Positions 45,258-56,849 of a stretch of 64,000 nucleotides of DNA are shown here, piece by piece. The stretch lies in assembly GCA_040954595.2 (NCBI GenBank), contig CM082577.2, positions 16,182,001 through 16,246,000 of the forward strand, read 5' to 3'. Origin of the DNA: Balanoglossus misakiensis. Taxonomy: Eukaryota > Hemichordata. The notes under the pieces were generated by a model. It worked only from the letters and a program-made list of their open reading frames with translations. It was not told the origin of the DNA and did not search any database. A program made the translations under genes and the position numbers. Positions within the stretch are counted from its first letter, which is position 1, and every line of letters starts with the position of its first letter.

Positions 45258-45878
45258 TAAAAGGAGTGTACTCTGCAGTGAAGTTTAATTGTGGTGGAAG
45301 ACAATGTGAAAATTACTGTGAAACAAATGATTTACATAAGAATGGTCAGTTGCAGCATAATGTTGTTGCTGTTGCACAAATCAGTACCACTAGACAAATT
45401 CAATTTCTAGTTCAATTAGAGCAGTTCATCGTTTTGCATTTCCGTTTTATTATTTTAATTTGAAACAAGACATGTACTGGTTTAAACACTATTGTGCTTA
45501 TCACCCTAATGGGAATTTGTCATTGATCATGTGTGGATACTGGATCAGTATATGTTGGATACATTTATTTATAATTACATAGTTGCAACTGAAATTGTTA
45601 TTAAGACTATCCTTAAGACCATACCAACAAAGTTTACATATTAAGTCTTAAGGAGGGTTAAAAACAGTTCCATATGGCAACTTATGTGCTGATTCTCTGA
45701 CCACAAGAGTACAATGATAGGATACTACATATCAATAACACTCATATAATACACTTTGTGTTTCAAACTAAAATCATCAAAATTGCCCACAGATGCAAAG
45801 CTTATGCTTGTAAGAATATAATTATATTTGTCACGATATCACATACTGCACCTTTAACAAGTGATTCACCTTTTTTAG
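45258..45878. other. Intron-like stretch
   Basis: AT-rich, no exon signal. It lies between two in-phase exons. Confidence 0.5.
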
Positions 45879-47515
45879 CTCAACACCTGTCACCATGGAC
45901 GGGGAGGAAGAGGAGAACTTAGGGAGGTTTTGGGAAATTGTGGAAATTTTCCGGAAATCCCTTCTTGAGAAATATGGCAGCCATGATCCTCCAAAGAAGG
46001 ACAGAACACGGACGGAGGATGCCAGAAGATTACTACAAGAGTTTCCAGAGAACAAAAACAAATTGTATAAATCAAAAAAGGTAAGCATGAAGCATTCTTC
46101 TCTCACTTACATGTAGGTATGGTTCTCTGTGTCAGTACACTGCTCCATAGGGAGGACCGAACCATCATAGCTTTGTGTAGCAAACTCTCGCCAGGCAAAG
46201 AGGTTGTGAGAGAATCTAAGTTTTTATTTTGGGGGAAGGTAAGACAACTTTGCTGGCCCACCCCTGGTTATAATAACCGTACACTCCCTAACTTTGATGC
46301 ATGGTTGAAGTTGTAAAGTGAGCTTCAACAATGGATACTGATTTTCAATGTTATGGACAGCCTGTTCAACTTTTTAAATGCTATCTGATACAATTTTAAC
46401 AGAGTTCCCTTTCACGTTCCTTTTGCAGGAAAAAGCATGTGGTATTCCCAATGAAAATTACTACAACCATATGGCTGTGGCCCAGTTTTCTAACCAGTTA
46501 TTTTCTTTATCTAAATGGTTAAGTTGTACAATGAGGGTGTACTGAAGGGACTAAGAAATGCGTCAAACATTTGCAAACAAACTATGTTTCAAAATGCTAA
46601 GTATGTCCCTGAAGGCACCCTCATTGGTTTTTTAACCAACTGATAGACAAGAAAATAACTGTACAACAGTTTAAAGAACTTTGTAAAGAAAACAAACCTC
46701 AGGTAAGTTTCTTTCAAATTTACTTATATTCATCAGAAGATTATTTATTGGTAATCATGTCCTTTGGGAGCCAATTATCTATAGATGTGTAAAGGCCATG
46801 AAGAATCTTCTCTATAATACCATATGACTAATGTAGTAATGATTAATGGAAGCAACTGTTGCCAACTATGTGAGTGAGTGCTGCCAGTGTCATGAACAAT
46901 CTAATCAACCATCTAGTTTTCTTGAGAAAACACTGATATGACCAAGAAATATCCCTTATGATTGGCATCTTTCTAAAAAGCCTATGTGACATCATCACAT
47001 CCTTCTCCCATACTTACCATCCTATGTACTTGCAGTGACTTTCTCTCTTGTGCTCAACTGTACTTGTCACTAAATTATGAGAAATCCAGCTAACTCACAA
47101 TTCTTTTGAAAACGGGGTACCATATCAACATATACATGTTTATGTGGACCTCATACAGTTGTTTTGGGCTAATATTGTTTATTTTTATAATTTTTCTTGT
47201 CATTTTCCTAATTTGGTCACAAATCTTCTTCTCTGAAATCGTTTACCAATGGTGCATGCAGTAAAATGTTGGATGGTGAATCCCCATTTGTACATCTCAC
47301 TGAGTTATGTTGAAAGTCCAGTATGACATAAAACATAACCACCATTTGAACATTTTGCTCAACTTAAGCTGGAAAAAGTACCCAACTTATATTTCTCTAT
47401 ATTATTTCTGCCATGCAAGACTCAACCTTCCGGTAACCTGAGAGCACAGGTGCAAGAGAAAGAAGAAGAAATCAATGTTTTGAAAGATAACATCAAAAAT
47501 AATGATGCAGAGAAG

Positions 47516-50500
47516 GTGAGTGTGCAAATTATTGTTGGCGTCTTTGCCATTTTTATGCAAAATTGTATTTATCTATTCATAAACAGACAATTTCACTTAT
47601 AACCAGGTGGTGTAGGTCACTCCGCAAAGCACAGTGGGTAATTTTCTACCACAGTTGTGCACTTCAAACTAAGCAGGTGAACAGCACACTTCCGGTGTCT
47701 AGGCAATGTGTTACTTGTCTAGTATATTATTGCATGTGAGCACTGAGTTATACATGTATATATATATATAAATCAAAAAGCTGTTCATTTCCTTAATGCC
47801 GCACTCTAATAGGTCAATTTAGTAGCCACTACTAGAGGGAAGCATTCATGACCCACACCGCCTGATTTGAAAACTGTAATTACTGTCAATCAAATAATTG
47901 ACTTACTATCACTGACAATACTTGGGAATTTGACTTTTTGGCTTGTTAATTTTAACGAAACGCTTGTTTTCCAAAATTATTAGTTGGTTAAAAGGCAAAC
48001 AGTAAATAATTAATTTGAGATTTAGAGGCTCAATGTTGCCTTACATGTTTATATTAACAGCAGTCACAGCGTTGTTGCTTTTACCTTTTGTAATTTTGCT
48101 ACAAGTAAAAGACATGTATTGAACTGGCCAAAGTATGTAAATCTTGTTACAGTGAGGCATGGAGCATGTAAAAACTAGTAAGGAAATCATAGTAAGACTG
48201 AATGCGATGAAATATCTCAGATTTTAGTTCAGTTTTAGAGGTCATGCCCAGGAAACAATCTCTACATGCTTATTTCCCCTAGAAAGGTCTTATATCTGCA
48301 ACCAAATACCTGAGCACATCATTTATAACCTCATTAATTTTCTTTTGGACACCCACCCCTGTACCATGTACAAATGTAAACACAAATACACTGTTGAAAA
48401 ATTTTCAAGTAACCCTCTTGTAAAAAAAGGAATCAAATGCTGAAAAAATAGCCCATAGATACAATTACACTAGCTTTGACAAGAAAAGACAAACTGAGTG
48501 TCAAAAGGTGAATGAGCATTCTGATAGTCAAAATGAAACATCTCCCCTTCCAACCCCCCAACAAAGTACCCCTAAAATATTTCCATATCAATCCTCCAAC
48601 ATCTTCCTTAGTATTTCATAACAGGTTAACGCAAGTTTCTATCATGATCAATTGATTTAGAGCTGGTGCAGTGTACGAACATAAATTAATGAGTAGGTGG
48701 CACCTGAAGACAGGGATACATTTTGTGTCATTCTATTATCACCATAATGCAGTTAGTAGAATGATACATAATTATTGCTTATCTTATAATTCTTATTCAA
48801 AGGAACCCGCAGAAGTGCAACTGACAAGAAAGAAAACAGAGGGCGTTGATTTTCAGCTTCGGATGTGGTTTTGAGTAACTGAAAGTAGTTATGCTCTAGC
48901 TAGCAATTAATTTTCTACTTAAAGTAATGTCAGCATTAAATTCAATGTGCATCACAAATGTTCAAATGTAATGTGCATTTCAATTCTTAACTTAATCTTG
49001 AGGTACGTATGATAAAAAGACAAATTTTCAAATAATTTTCCACATCTGTTGACAATTTGACAGTGCTAAATGTTATTCATTGCATGGATGTCAATTGTAT
49101 TTGTCTTTTAGCAGAGTATTTTCATACAACTAAAAAAATTGAGTTGTCTGAAAATGAACTTTTTCCAGTTTAATACTTGAACCCAAAACTGAATGTGAAA
49201 CAGAACCAGAGTCTCACTTCAGAACCGTCTTTTTTATACTCTATAACAACATAAAAAACTAAATTACCATTCTTTTTTCAAATAAAAATATTTTTGAGTT
49301 TACCTAATTATTTGAATTTTTCTAGTGGGCATGTCTTTCCAAATGAAAAAAAAAAATAAATGTCTCAGCAATAGTTCAAAGGCTCGATCCTACAAACTGT
49401 TTGAATGGGTACCTACATTCTTACATGGTACGTGTACACAAGTTGACACATAAGTTTCACATTTGATCACTTAGGATATAACCACTACAATGTACTTACT
49501 TGGTCTAATCACTAGGGCAGACAAAAACATGCTTACTCAAAAGACTTCTGATAACTAATATTGGTAACTTCCACAATTTCCCTGCATAACTACCTGAACT
49601 GTAAGTTAGTAAATTAAAAATTAATGACATTAACTTTACAGTCAGACTTGTGTATCTGTATTTAGCAGAAATAAAATTATAAATCACATGACTCAATAAT
49701 TAGGAGGTGATAATTTAAAATGTACTTAACTTTCATCATTCTCAGTGAAAATTACATGGGATGGTCATTTTAAGAATTATATCCAAACATTTGCGAATCA
49801 GTTGATGTATGCTTAGTAAAATCCTTAATTTCAGTACAGCTTTGTTTGCGTTGAACATCTCTTTATTCTACCCGTTTGAGATGACCCGTTTGGTCCCATC
49901 TACTCCATCGGGATGTTTGGATGAGTTGTTTGACCGCCAATAGACAAATTTCCCCCAAGGTGCCGAACACAACATCAAATTTCTAGTTACCTACGGTTTG
50001 GATGAATTCCATGCTACAAAGGTTATGCAGAGCCATTTGATGCCCGCATACTCAACAGCTGGAAATCACCGAAATAGGTAGTATTGTTTCATACATTATT
50101 CATGACCTGTTTAGGAAGAAAACAAAATGGGAAACTATGTATGTCTCCTCTGTGGCCAAGGCAAAATGAATTCATGCAAACCTGATTTAAGTCAGATATG
50201 GCATTTCTTCTCTCAGTTAATTATTACATTATTGCTAGTTCTTCGCTGTTCCGGTTTCTTGGTAGTCAGCAGCTGCTTCTCTACATCCAACCAATGAACA
50301 ATCCAGTATGCAAATTATATGCCTGTTAATTTGGATACCTAAGGATGATCAATTTTAGTTTCCAAACTAAAGATGCCCAAAGTATTTACTTGCAAGAAAA
50401 CAAGTTTAGTTTGGAAATCCAAAGATACTCACTTGGGTTTCCATGGAAACCTTAGGATGGCTTATTTTAGAAAAATTGGCTACTGTATAGCTTATGAACA

Positions 50501-50607
50501 ACTAAAAAGCTGTATATTTTGGTGTGAGATACTCCAAACTTTTTTTCCAAGTGATACCATTTGGGCAGAAAGTGATGGATATATCTCTCAACAATTTCTA
50601 ACAGACT
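47516..50607. other. Long stretch without a supported gene
   Basis: Mostly AT-rich intron-like sequence. Weak coding-like pieces are EPAEVQLTRKKTEGVDF at about 48800 (after TTCAAAG) and a broken piece at 49860-50030 (DPFGPIYSIGMFG). Neither can be connected. A (TA)n run lies at 47757-47770. Confidence 0.4.
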
Positions 50608-51204
50608 TTTATCATCCACCGCAAATAACTATACCTGAAGTGGACATTTCTCCACAAAAGAAGAGGCTTTCCATTGTTGGAAACATCCATGATGTGAGTA
50701 CTGTAAAATGTTGCGCAAATAGCATGACTTGTTTCTCCCATTTATACAATACAACCATGTCTTGTCAAACTGACCTCAGCTCAAAATTACTGCCATTGAT
50801 TCATCATTTTGCAGTACAATTTTTAAAAAGCAACTGACGCAAATAACAACTACCCTTGCACTATTTCTCCACAACATTTATTAGTCGTAATTATTAACAA
50901 TCAATGTTTTGCATTTTCTTTCCACCACAGTATGAATCGGTGACATACATCGAATTCCACGAAGACGGAAACTATAACCATAACTGATGGCATTCAAGAT
51001 GCCCAAGTCAACCTCTGGGGAGAGAAAATAACCCTGCCATTGGACATAGGTGCCAAAGTTAAACTTGGCCCGTTGGTTGTCCACAGATATAAAACCTCTA
51101 CGTTAAATACGACAGCGACAACTGAAGTGAAGGTGAGACCTTATATAAAACTCTTACATCTCAAAATTGAAATCCTACGTGTGATTTATTTCAGATGTTT
51201 ACAA

Positions 51205-52372
51205 ATAGTGGGGCAGTTAACCCAAAAATCGTGCACTTTGGGTTAAAAGCATGAAACTTGGTACACTTATGTATTGACCCATGGCGGCCATTTTCTGATA
51301 TGGATCCAAAATGACAGCGCCCTCTAGTGGCCAGAAACATACATTCATACTTAAAAACCGTGCACTTTGGGTTAAAAGCCTGAAACTTTGTACACTTATG
51401 CATTGACCCATGGCGGCCATTTTCTAATATGGATCCAAAATGACAGCGCCCTCTTGTGGCCAGAAACTAACATTCAAACTTCCCCCCCATGAATGGCACT
51501 TTTTGGTCATTTGTAACACTCAGAAACAGGAATATGGGTTGTAAAACATGGTTGGTATCATACATTCATGTGTATATTATTCTAATCCTGATATACATGT
51601 ATCAGATCAATCTTGATGACATCTTCCTTCACAGTAACAATGACCACTGCTGCAAGACTAGATCTAAAGCACCTACAGAAACATGTGCATGACTTTTTGC
51701 AACTGATTTCCTGAGGTTGACTCTTTTCTTGGGCTTGACTAAGAGTTGTCCAACTTGATTTCCACTGGGATTCTGTTGGTTTGATATAGCCTTGCTAGGT
51801 TTCTCATAGCACATGTTCTTTAGGAGCTGCCTGTATTCTCGAGAACCCATAACTTTCTGGAGAAGAGGTGTTGTCTTACCCCTTTGCATAACTTTGTGAA
51901 TTCAACTGGTCTGTTTTTCGAAGAACAAATCGTTCAATTAGTAACATAAAAGATTGATCTGATACATGTACATCAGGATTATGATAATATTCAAAGGAAT
52001 GGATGGCAGCAAGCATGTTTTACAACCCATATTCCTGTGTCTGAGTGTTAAATTTACCCAAAATGTGTCATTAATGGGGGGAAAAGTGTAAATGTCAGTT
52101 TCTAGCCACTAGAGGGCGCTGTCTTTTGGGATCCATATTGGAAAATGTCCGCCATTGGTCAATGAATAATTGTACCAAATTTCATGCTTTTAACCCGAAG
52201 TGCACAATTTTAAAGTATGAATGTCTGTTTCTGGCCACTAGAGGGCGCTGTCATTTTGGATCCATATCAGAAAATGGCCGCCATGGGTCAATGCATAAGT
52301 GTACCAAGTTTCATGCTTTTAACCCAAAGTGCACAATTATGCCAAAATTTGGGGTTTAGCTCCTGCACTAAA
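51205..52372. mobile_element. Large foldback element with doubled arms, in the OB-fold gene's intron
   Basis: The left arm (about 51205-51625) is mirrored by the right arm (about 51945-52372). Each arm contains two copies of a ~129-bp unit: gtgcactttgggttaaaagc at 51231 and 51360, and its reverse ending at 52206 and 52334. Units contain catggcggccattttct, tatggatccaaaatgacagc and a gccctctagtggcc motif. The 51626-51944 core is unrelated to the arms and holds a short minus-strand open frame. The element lies between exons 2 and 3. Confidence 0.92.
52106..52248 (+). promoter_or_regulatory. CTCF-consensus-like motifs in the foldback arms
   Basis: CCACTAGAGGGCGC fits the CTCF core consensus CCASYAGRKGGCRS at every position. 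It occurs on the plus strand at 52106-52119 and 52235-52248, and on the minus strand at 51317-51330. A fourth site, minus at about 51447-51460 (CCACAAGAGGGCGC), differs at one position. The sites point away from each other across the element. Occupancy is unknown. Confidence 0.5.
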
Positions 52373-52775
52373 ATGTTCATCAAAAAACCCTGCTCTCTGC
52401 AAACATTACCCCTCCTCTTGTCAGTGCTTCTAATGTAACTCTGTTTTCCCTAAGGTGTTAGAAGAACGTACTGGTGAGGACATGGTAGATGGGTTGTTGA
52501 AGGGAATAGACATAGATGAGTAAGTATTAACCAATATCCTATCATTTTGTGTACATCAAGAAATGCCATGTTCATTTCTGTGTGCCTTACCATTAATACT
52601 CTGTCAACTATTCCTTTTAATTTTTTCTAGAAGTGGCATCTTCTGTGTTAGAGACGGCAAATACTTGCAGTGTCCCACATTATGCCAGACCTTGGGGACG
52701 GAGGAGGACATACTGCAAAAACCTGCCAATCCATGTACACTATCAAGCAAGACATGGAAAAGTTACAAAGATTGA

Positions 52776-53364
52776 GGAAGTAAACTAAACAAAACCAATC
52801 TCCATCTTGCAACTTCCCCAACACTACTATCTGCATCCAAAATGTGAACTTTTAATTTAGTATTCATTACAGAAACATTTTAGTCCTGCATTCTGCCATT
52901 CACATGCATCTTATTTTTGGCCAACACCAACTTATACAAAATATATTTTAAGCATATTGTTCTCATTTCTCTCCAATGTACAGAAAGCAGTAGCCTTGGG
53001 TGTATATGAAAGTGGAGTACATTGGCGGGTACTCAGCAAACTGCTGCAGTTGGTACCCCAGTCATAGAGGGACGAGTTTCGAGAGATCTAACCCCGAAAG
53101 AGATCATCATCGTACAGGAGGGAGGAGAGTCCGAGTTACCCGCGGGAGACAACCCAGGAACGGCGCCCAGAGAGGATAGAAGAGGGGGAAGTCGTCCGAC
53201 CTCCATTGACACAGGAGAGATGAGGGGACACACCAGGGGGATTTGACGCCTTCTTCAACCTTCAGTCATGTGCTGAAGAATGTCGAGTTGAGGAGGCCCC
53301 AACTTCCATAGACGACCTCGCCAACTATGATGTTGGCACCCCCCCCCCCCCCCCCCCGATAGAA
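52776..53364 (+). other. Spacer with a possible Arg/Glu-rich exon
   Basis: 53022-53246 is open in two frames (one reads TPVIEGRVSRDLTPKEIIIV, then GGESELPAGDNPGTAPRED). A poly-C run lies at 53340-53357. It may be upstream coding sequence of the Kolobok-like exon but cannot be assigned. Confidence 0.35.
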
Positions 53365-53581
53365 TAGGCCTACATTGCTCAGTACCGTTCATATACAGTG
53401 ATGGAGAATGAATCCAAAGACATCTTGTCAATAATTACAATGGACAAAAGAATGACCGACAGAAAGTCAACAAACCTGGAGAAGGCTTGCTTTCAGCAAA
53501 GTATGACTGTGTTGCAAGATAAAGGAATGAAGATTGAGGAAGTTGTCACAGATGCTCACCTGCAAATTGGTGCAGTGATGA
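53365..53581 (+). pseudogene. Kolobok-like transposase fragment (single exon)
   Basis: Reads YTVMENESKDILSIITMDKR, DRKSTNLEKACFQQSMTVLQ, then DKGMKIEEVVTDAHLQIGAV and M at a donor A/GTAAGT (exon end 53581). The combination of ME or LEK..F....L....I.EVVTDAH.QI is the central part of the RNase H-like core of THAP-associated Kolobok-type transposases, with the Asp of VVTDAH as the second catalytic residue. The upstream exon with the first Asp and the downstream DIWH part are not visible, so it is a fragment. Confidence 0.6.
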
Positions 53582-53799
53582 GTAAGTTTGTTTTACATTG
53601 TAAATAGCAAATATCTTGTGCCTTGCAGATGTCTATAAAACTTGATGCATGCTATTAATAAGCACAAAGCACCAGATTGTAACAGCTACCCTTCATTTTA
53701 ATTTGCCGAGCGAGAATACCCTGACATTAAACGCTCTCGTGATATATGACATGCTGCGTGGAAAGAAAATCTTTAGGGGTTATTACACGAAGTTTGGTG

Positions 53800-54480
53800 A
53801 ATAACGAATAATTTCTCCAGGAACATGTTATTGTTAATTATGTCATGCTTTCTCAATCATGTATCAGGTCATCACCACTTAAAAAATGGGAAATGACGAC
53901 CATCATGGAAGCTTTCATCGATAATTGTCCAGGAAACTATACAATGTAAGTTTTCTAGCTAAAATGGAGACTTTATGCTCGAGAATACTTAGGGGTTATT
54001 ACACGTAGTCATGCTTTCTCAATCATGTACAGTAAAACCTGTCAAAACCGGACCCTGGTAAAACCGGACCACTGTCCATACCAAACGATTTTTTCAGTCC
54101 CTGCCCACTCCCATAGACGCCCTGTGTTAAAAAACCTCTGCAGTCCGGCCACTGTCTACTGTAAAAACCGGACTGGATTTCGAGCGAAAACCGGACGGAA
54201 CGTATCAGGTCATCACCACTTAAAATTAACTGGCGACCATAATGGAGTCATTTATAGAAAAATGTCCTAGAAGATACAGAATGTATGTTTTTCAGCTAAA
54301 ATGGAGACATTAGGAACATGTTATAGTTAATTATGTCATCCTTTCTCAATCATGTATCAGGTCATCACCACTTTAAAAAATACTGTCAAGGACACTGTGG
54401 TCCCGTTTGCGGATTATGCAGAAATAGGGAAACACCAGAATAAAAATTACAGGTGACATTGCAAGCAGATATGATCTAAT
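53800..54480. repeat. Tandem diverged repeat with a Tigger-like insertion
   Basis: ctttctcaatcatgta plus tcaggtcatcaccactt occurs at about 53850, 54015/54205 and 54341; aggaacatgtta precedes two of these. The middle unit is interrupted by the element at 54030. Confidence 0.8.
54030..54202. mobile_element. Short Tigger/pogo-like MITE with TA duplication
   Basis: Begins cagtaaaacctgtc followed by aaaaccggaccc, the terminus style of pogo/Tigger elements, and contains several gtaaaaccggac blocks. It is flanked by TA at 54028-54029 and 54203-54204; neighbouring units show the uninterrupted atgtatcagg. A related terminus (cagtaaaacctgtctaaact) lies at 60125. Confidence 0.7.
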
Positions 54481-55380
54481 CACATACAAATATGGAATGT
54501 AAACAAAATAACAAGGAGCATGCCCAATAAGCTGTCATGTGTCATGGCAGTCTTACAAGTGGTGCTCGAAAAATTTATTTTTGATCAAAAATTGTCTGTA
54601 CAAACACATATGACAAGCAACTTCTTTCAGTCAGCCCTGGAACAGACATACAGACACACACAGACGCTCACTGACCTGCCACTGGTAATTAAAAATTTAA
54701 TAGCTGGTGGTCTCTGGAACAGCTGGCCTATTAAAGTTGTGTAAACATGTCTAAGTTGGGGGTAACAACTCTGTTTAAACAGTAACTTTCAGAACAACTG
54801 GTTTAAGAGAAGATTTGCTAACCAAAAACAAAGAAACTTACAAAAAATCGCTGAATATTGAATATTTCTGATATCATAATTGAATAAAAGTTGCACATAA
54901 ACATGTATGTGTTATGAAATTGTATCCTAAATTTCAAAGCAATCAGAGAAAAAAAAATGTCAAAGCAATCCAACAAGCAGTTTCACAGACAATATTTGTT
55001 TCAAAAGTGGCAAAAACACAAATATGCAAATATCACCACAATTGTATAATATCTTACTTCAATCACTACAAGGAACATGTTGCCAAAGTTCAATGCAATA
55101 TGACAAGCAGTTTCAGAGAAAACAATTTTTGACAAAAATTGCAGAAGTTTCACTGATAACACATTTATGCAAATATCACATTTGTTTTACAACATATTAC
55201 TTAGGTTACCCCTACAAACATGCCTACCAAATTGCAAAGCCATCTGGCATGCGGTTTTAAAGAAAAAATATGTGGACCAAAAATGGCAAATATTGCTCAA
55301 AATTATAAATATGCAAATTTTGCAACAATTTGAACAAAACTATGGTTACTCAGACAACCATTAGGAAGCTTCCAGAATGT
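54398..55380 (+). repeat. Dispersed repeat, copy 2 (mate of 1-510)
   Basis: Starts near gattatgcagaaatagggaa, passes aattacaggtgacattgcaa, and from 54593 matches 1-510. Two or three internal tgcaaatatcac blocks. A third truncated copy is at 55776-55935. Its start also appears inverted at 39651-39720. Confidence 0.8.
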
Positions 55381-55533
55381 TCAAAACTGCACAAAGATAA
55401 ATATTCGCTCTGTCTGAATAAACGTGATGTAACAATAAACGCAAATCAAAAATGCCATAGACGTGTTTTCCTACTCAATAATTAACTTCCTTCCTTTTAC
55501 TCCTATACAGTAAACAAATAAACCCAACGTACC

Positions 55534-55761
55534 ATGGCTGATATATCAATAAAGTTCAAGATACTGGAGGAAACAGAACCCAGAATGTCAGTAACGGGAA
55601 CATTCCACAACGTAATGGCCCTCGACAACTACGGAGCTATACGCGAAATCAAAATTTGGAAGGAGTCATGCGTACTGAAAATCAAAAAAGGAGTTTACAT
55701 CGAACTACGCCACTTTGGCACATGCCATGATGGTGGGATATCCATCAACAGAAACACAAAG
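55534..55761 (+). CDS. OB-fold-like protein, first coding exon
   Basis: ATG at 55534 (taccATGGct) follows an acceptor-like CTATACAG and an in-frame upstream TAA, so it is the true start. 76 codons: ADISIKFKILEETEPRMSVT, GTFHNVMALDNYGAIREIKI, WKESCVLKIKKGVYIELRHF and ISINRNTK, ending at AAAG/GTGAGT. The order (R.S..G...., then I.IW.....L.I..GVYIEL) parallels the OB-fold exons at 50.6-51.1 kb, so this may be a paralogous ssDNA-binding protein. Exons after it are hidden by the repeat at 55776. The function is inferred only from fold-like pattern. Confidence 0.5.
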
Positions 55762-55935
55762 GTGAGTAGATGAGGATTGTGCGGAAACAGTGACACACCA
55801 GAATAAAAATTACAGGTGACATTGCAAGCAGATATGATCTTACGATATAGAAATATGGAATGTAAAAAAATTAACAAAGAACATGCGCAAAAACTGTCAT
55901 GTGTCATGGCAGTCTTACAAGTGGTGCGAGAAATT

Positions 55936-56432
55936 TGTCACATACCAGAGGTGTTCAAAAAATACCAGGGCTACAATGCATGGAAACAAAACCGCCATCC
56001 ACAACCCATCCTGAAAAGTTGGGAGAATTACGGCTGGGAGAATTATGCCAAGATATAGTGCATGTGTTGGACTTGCCACCAAATTGCACGGATTGAAATA
56101 AGAAGCTCATGGCTGTACTACAGGAGTTTTTAGATTGTATGATGAAATATAAGCAATATCTTGACCAAAATCTGGTGGTGAAGAAACTACGGTGGCCCTC
56201 TCATGTCAGGCCTAAAATATTATTTTGAAAGTTAAACTTTCAAAATTATAGACAATATCTTCTCCCAAAAGTAAACTTAAGTTTTGGTGAAGGCAACTAT
56301 AATTTTGACGTACACAATTTCAATTTCAGTGGAGTAAACTTTTTAATTTTGACAGTAAAACTTTAATTTTACTTTACACAACTCTTATTTTAGAGAACAA
56401 AAGTTTAATTTCCGAAAGCCAATTTTATTTTT
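55936..56432. other. Spacer and probable outer end of the large transposon
   Basis: 55936-56100 is protein-like in short frames (NAWKQNRHPQPILKSWENYG). From about 56210 (tgtcaggcctaaaatatt) the sequence becomes a run of aatttt/aaactttaatttt blocks like those inside the terminal inverted repeat, so the left terminus may lie near 56210. This cannot be verified because the right terminus is outside the window. Confidence 0.4.
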
Positions 56433-56693
56433 TCCGAGAGTAAAATTTTAAGATTTTTTTCCAAAATAAACTTCTAACACTTGAGATAAAATATTATCTA
56501 TACTACATAGAATTTTTTTATTTTCAGAAAGAAATAGTTAATTTTGTAAAACTTTTTTTAAGTAACATTACTTTTCGCGGGTGAAAATTTTATTTTACAG
56601 ATGTAAATATATTTTTATCTAATTTCTAGTTACACAACTTATGGGGGCGCTCTTTCTATTGCTACTGACAAACTTTTTCATGGGGGCGCTATT
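56433..56693 (+). repeat. Left terminal inverted repeat
   Basis: 261 bp matching the reverse complement of 63738-64000 with few differences. Two 9-bp gggggcgct boxes (starting 56643 and 56682) lie at its inner edge, candidate transposase-binding repeats. The arm probably extends further left, matching sequence beyond the window. Confidence 0.92.
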
Positions 56694-56769
56694 CAGGTTT
56701 CGGTGTACAAATTTTTTAGATAGATGCACAAAATATTTTTCTGAGAAAGCAAAATACTTTTTTAGTCGC

Positions 56770-56791
56770 GGCGGAAGTGAAGGTATCCCAC
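56770..56791 (+). promoter_or_regulatory. Conserved promoter-like box, integrase side
   Basis: ggcggaagtgaaggtatccc is mirrored near the other gene (63634-63658, minus strand: ggcggaagttgaagtatccc). It lies between the inverted repeat and the ATG on both sides and contains a cGGAAGt ETS-like core, so it may be a shared promoter element. Confidence 0.5.
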
Positions 56792-56849
56792 AATTCCCAC
56801 CTTTCAGGACGTTACAGGAGTATACATTCCCAACAAACAGACGGGAATA

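Larger units (their letters stand above)
44856..47515 (+). pseudogene. Multi-exon gene with acidic and coiled-coil segments, broken by a 34-bp tandem duplication
   Basis: Exon 44856-45110 reads YNIMEYHEGDGENPFNELAF, IDNATLFVDRYNAIVTSMD and KSVDLFSDSED, then TAA caused by the duplication. Past it, SMEVDEIAPVPCG runs to donor AG/GTAAAC. Exon 45879-46080 joins in phase 2 (SSTPVTMDGEEEENLGRFWE, RTEDARRLLQEFPENKNK). Exon 46429-46700 starts in phase 0 (EKACGIPNENYYNHMAVAQF), with two frame changes at A and T runs, then NQLIDKKITVQQFKELCKEN and a GTAAGT donor. Exon 47420-47515 gives QVQEKEEEINVLKDNIKNND, a short coiled coil. The phases agree at each junction checked, so this was a real gene; I do not recognise the family. 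It may continue into the OB-fold exons at 50.9 kb. Confidence 0.55.
50608..52775 (+). pseudogene. RPA-like OB-fold protein, four C-terminal exons, one frameshift
   Basis: Exon 1 (about 50608-50693) ends VDISPQKKRLSIVGNIHD at GAT/GTGAGT. Exon 2 (50931-51132) reads YESVTYIEFHEDG, then, after a one-base frame change near 50970, TITITDGIQDAQVNLWGEKI, PLDIGAKVKLGPLVVHRYK and STLNTTATTEVK at donor AAG/GTGAGA. Exon 3 (52455-52519) is VLEERTGEDMVDGLLKGIDI. Exon 4 (52631-52775) joins through a split GA/A codon as SGIFCVRDGKYLQCPTLCQT, ending in a stop. I..V.G.I.D, then TDG...V.LWGE...L.L..G..V..G and a closing Cys cluster resemble an OB-fold of replication protein A-type ssDNA-binding proteins with a zinc element. 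All phases agree except the single frameshift. Confidence 0.6.

Noticed and set aside
54025-54270. 81-codon ORF with NRTLVKPDHC-type peptide
   Set aside because: It is read-through of the Tigger-like repeat's aaaaccggac blocks.
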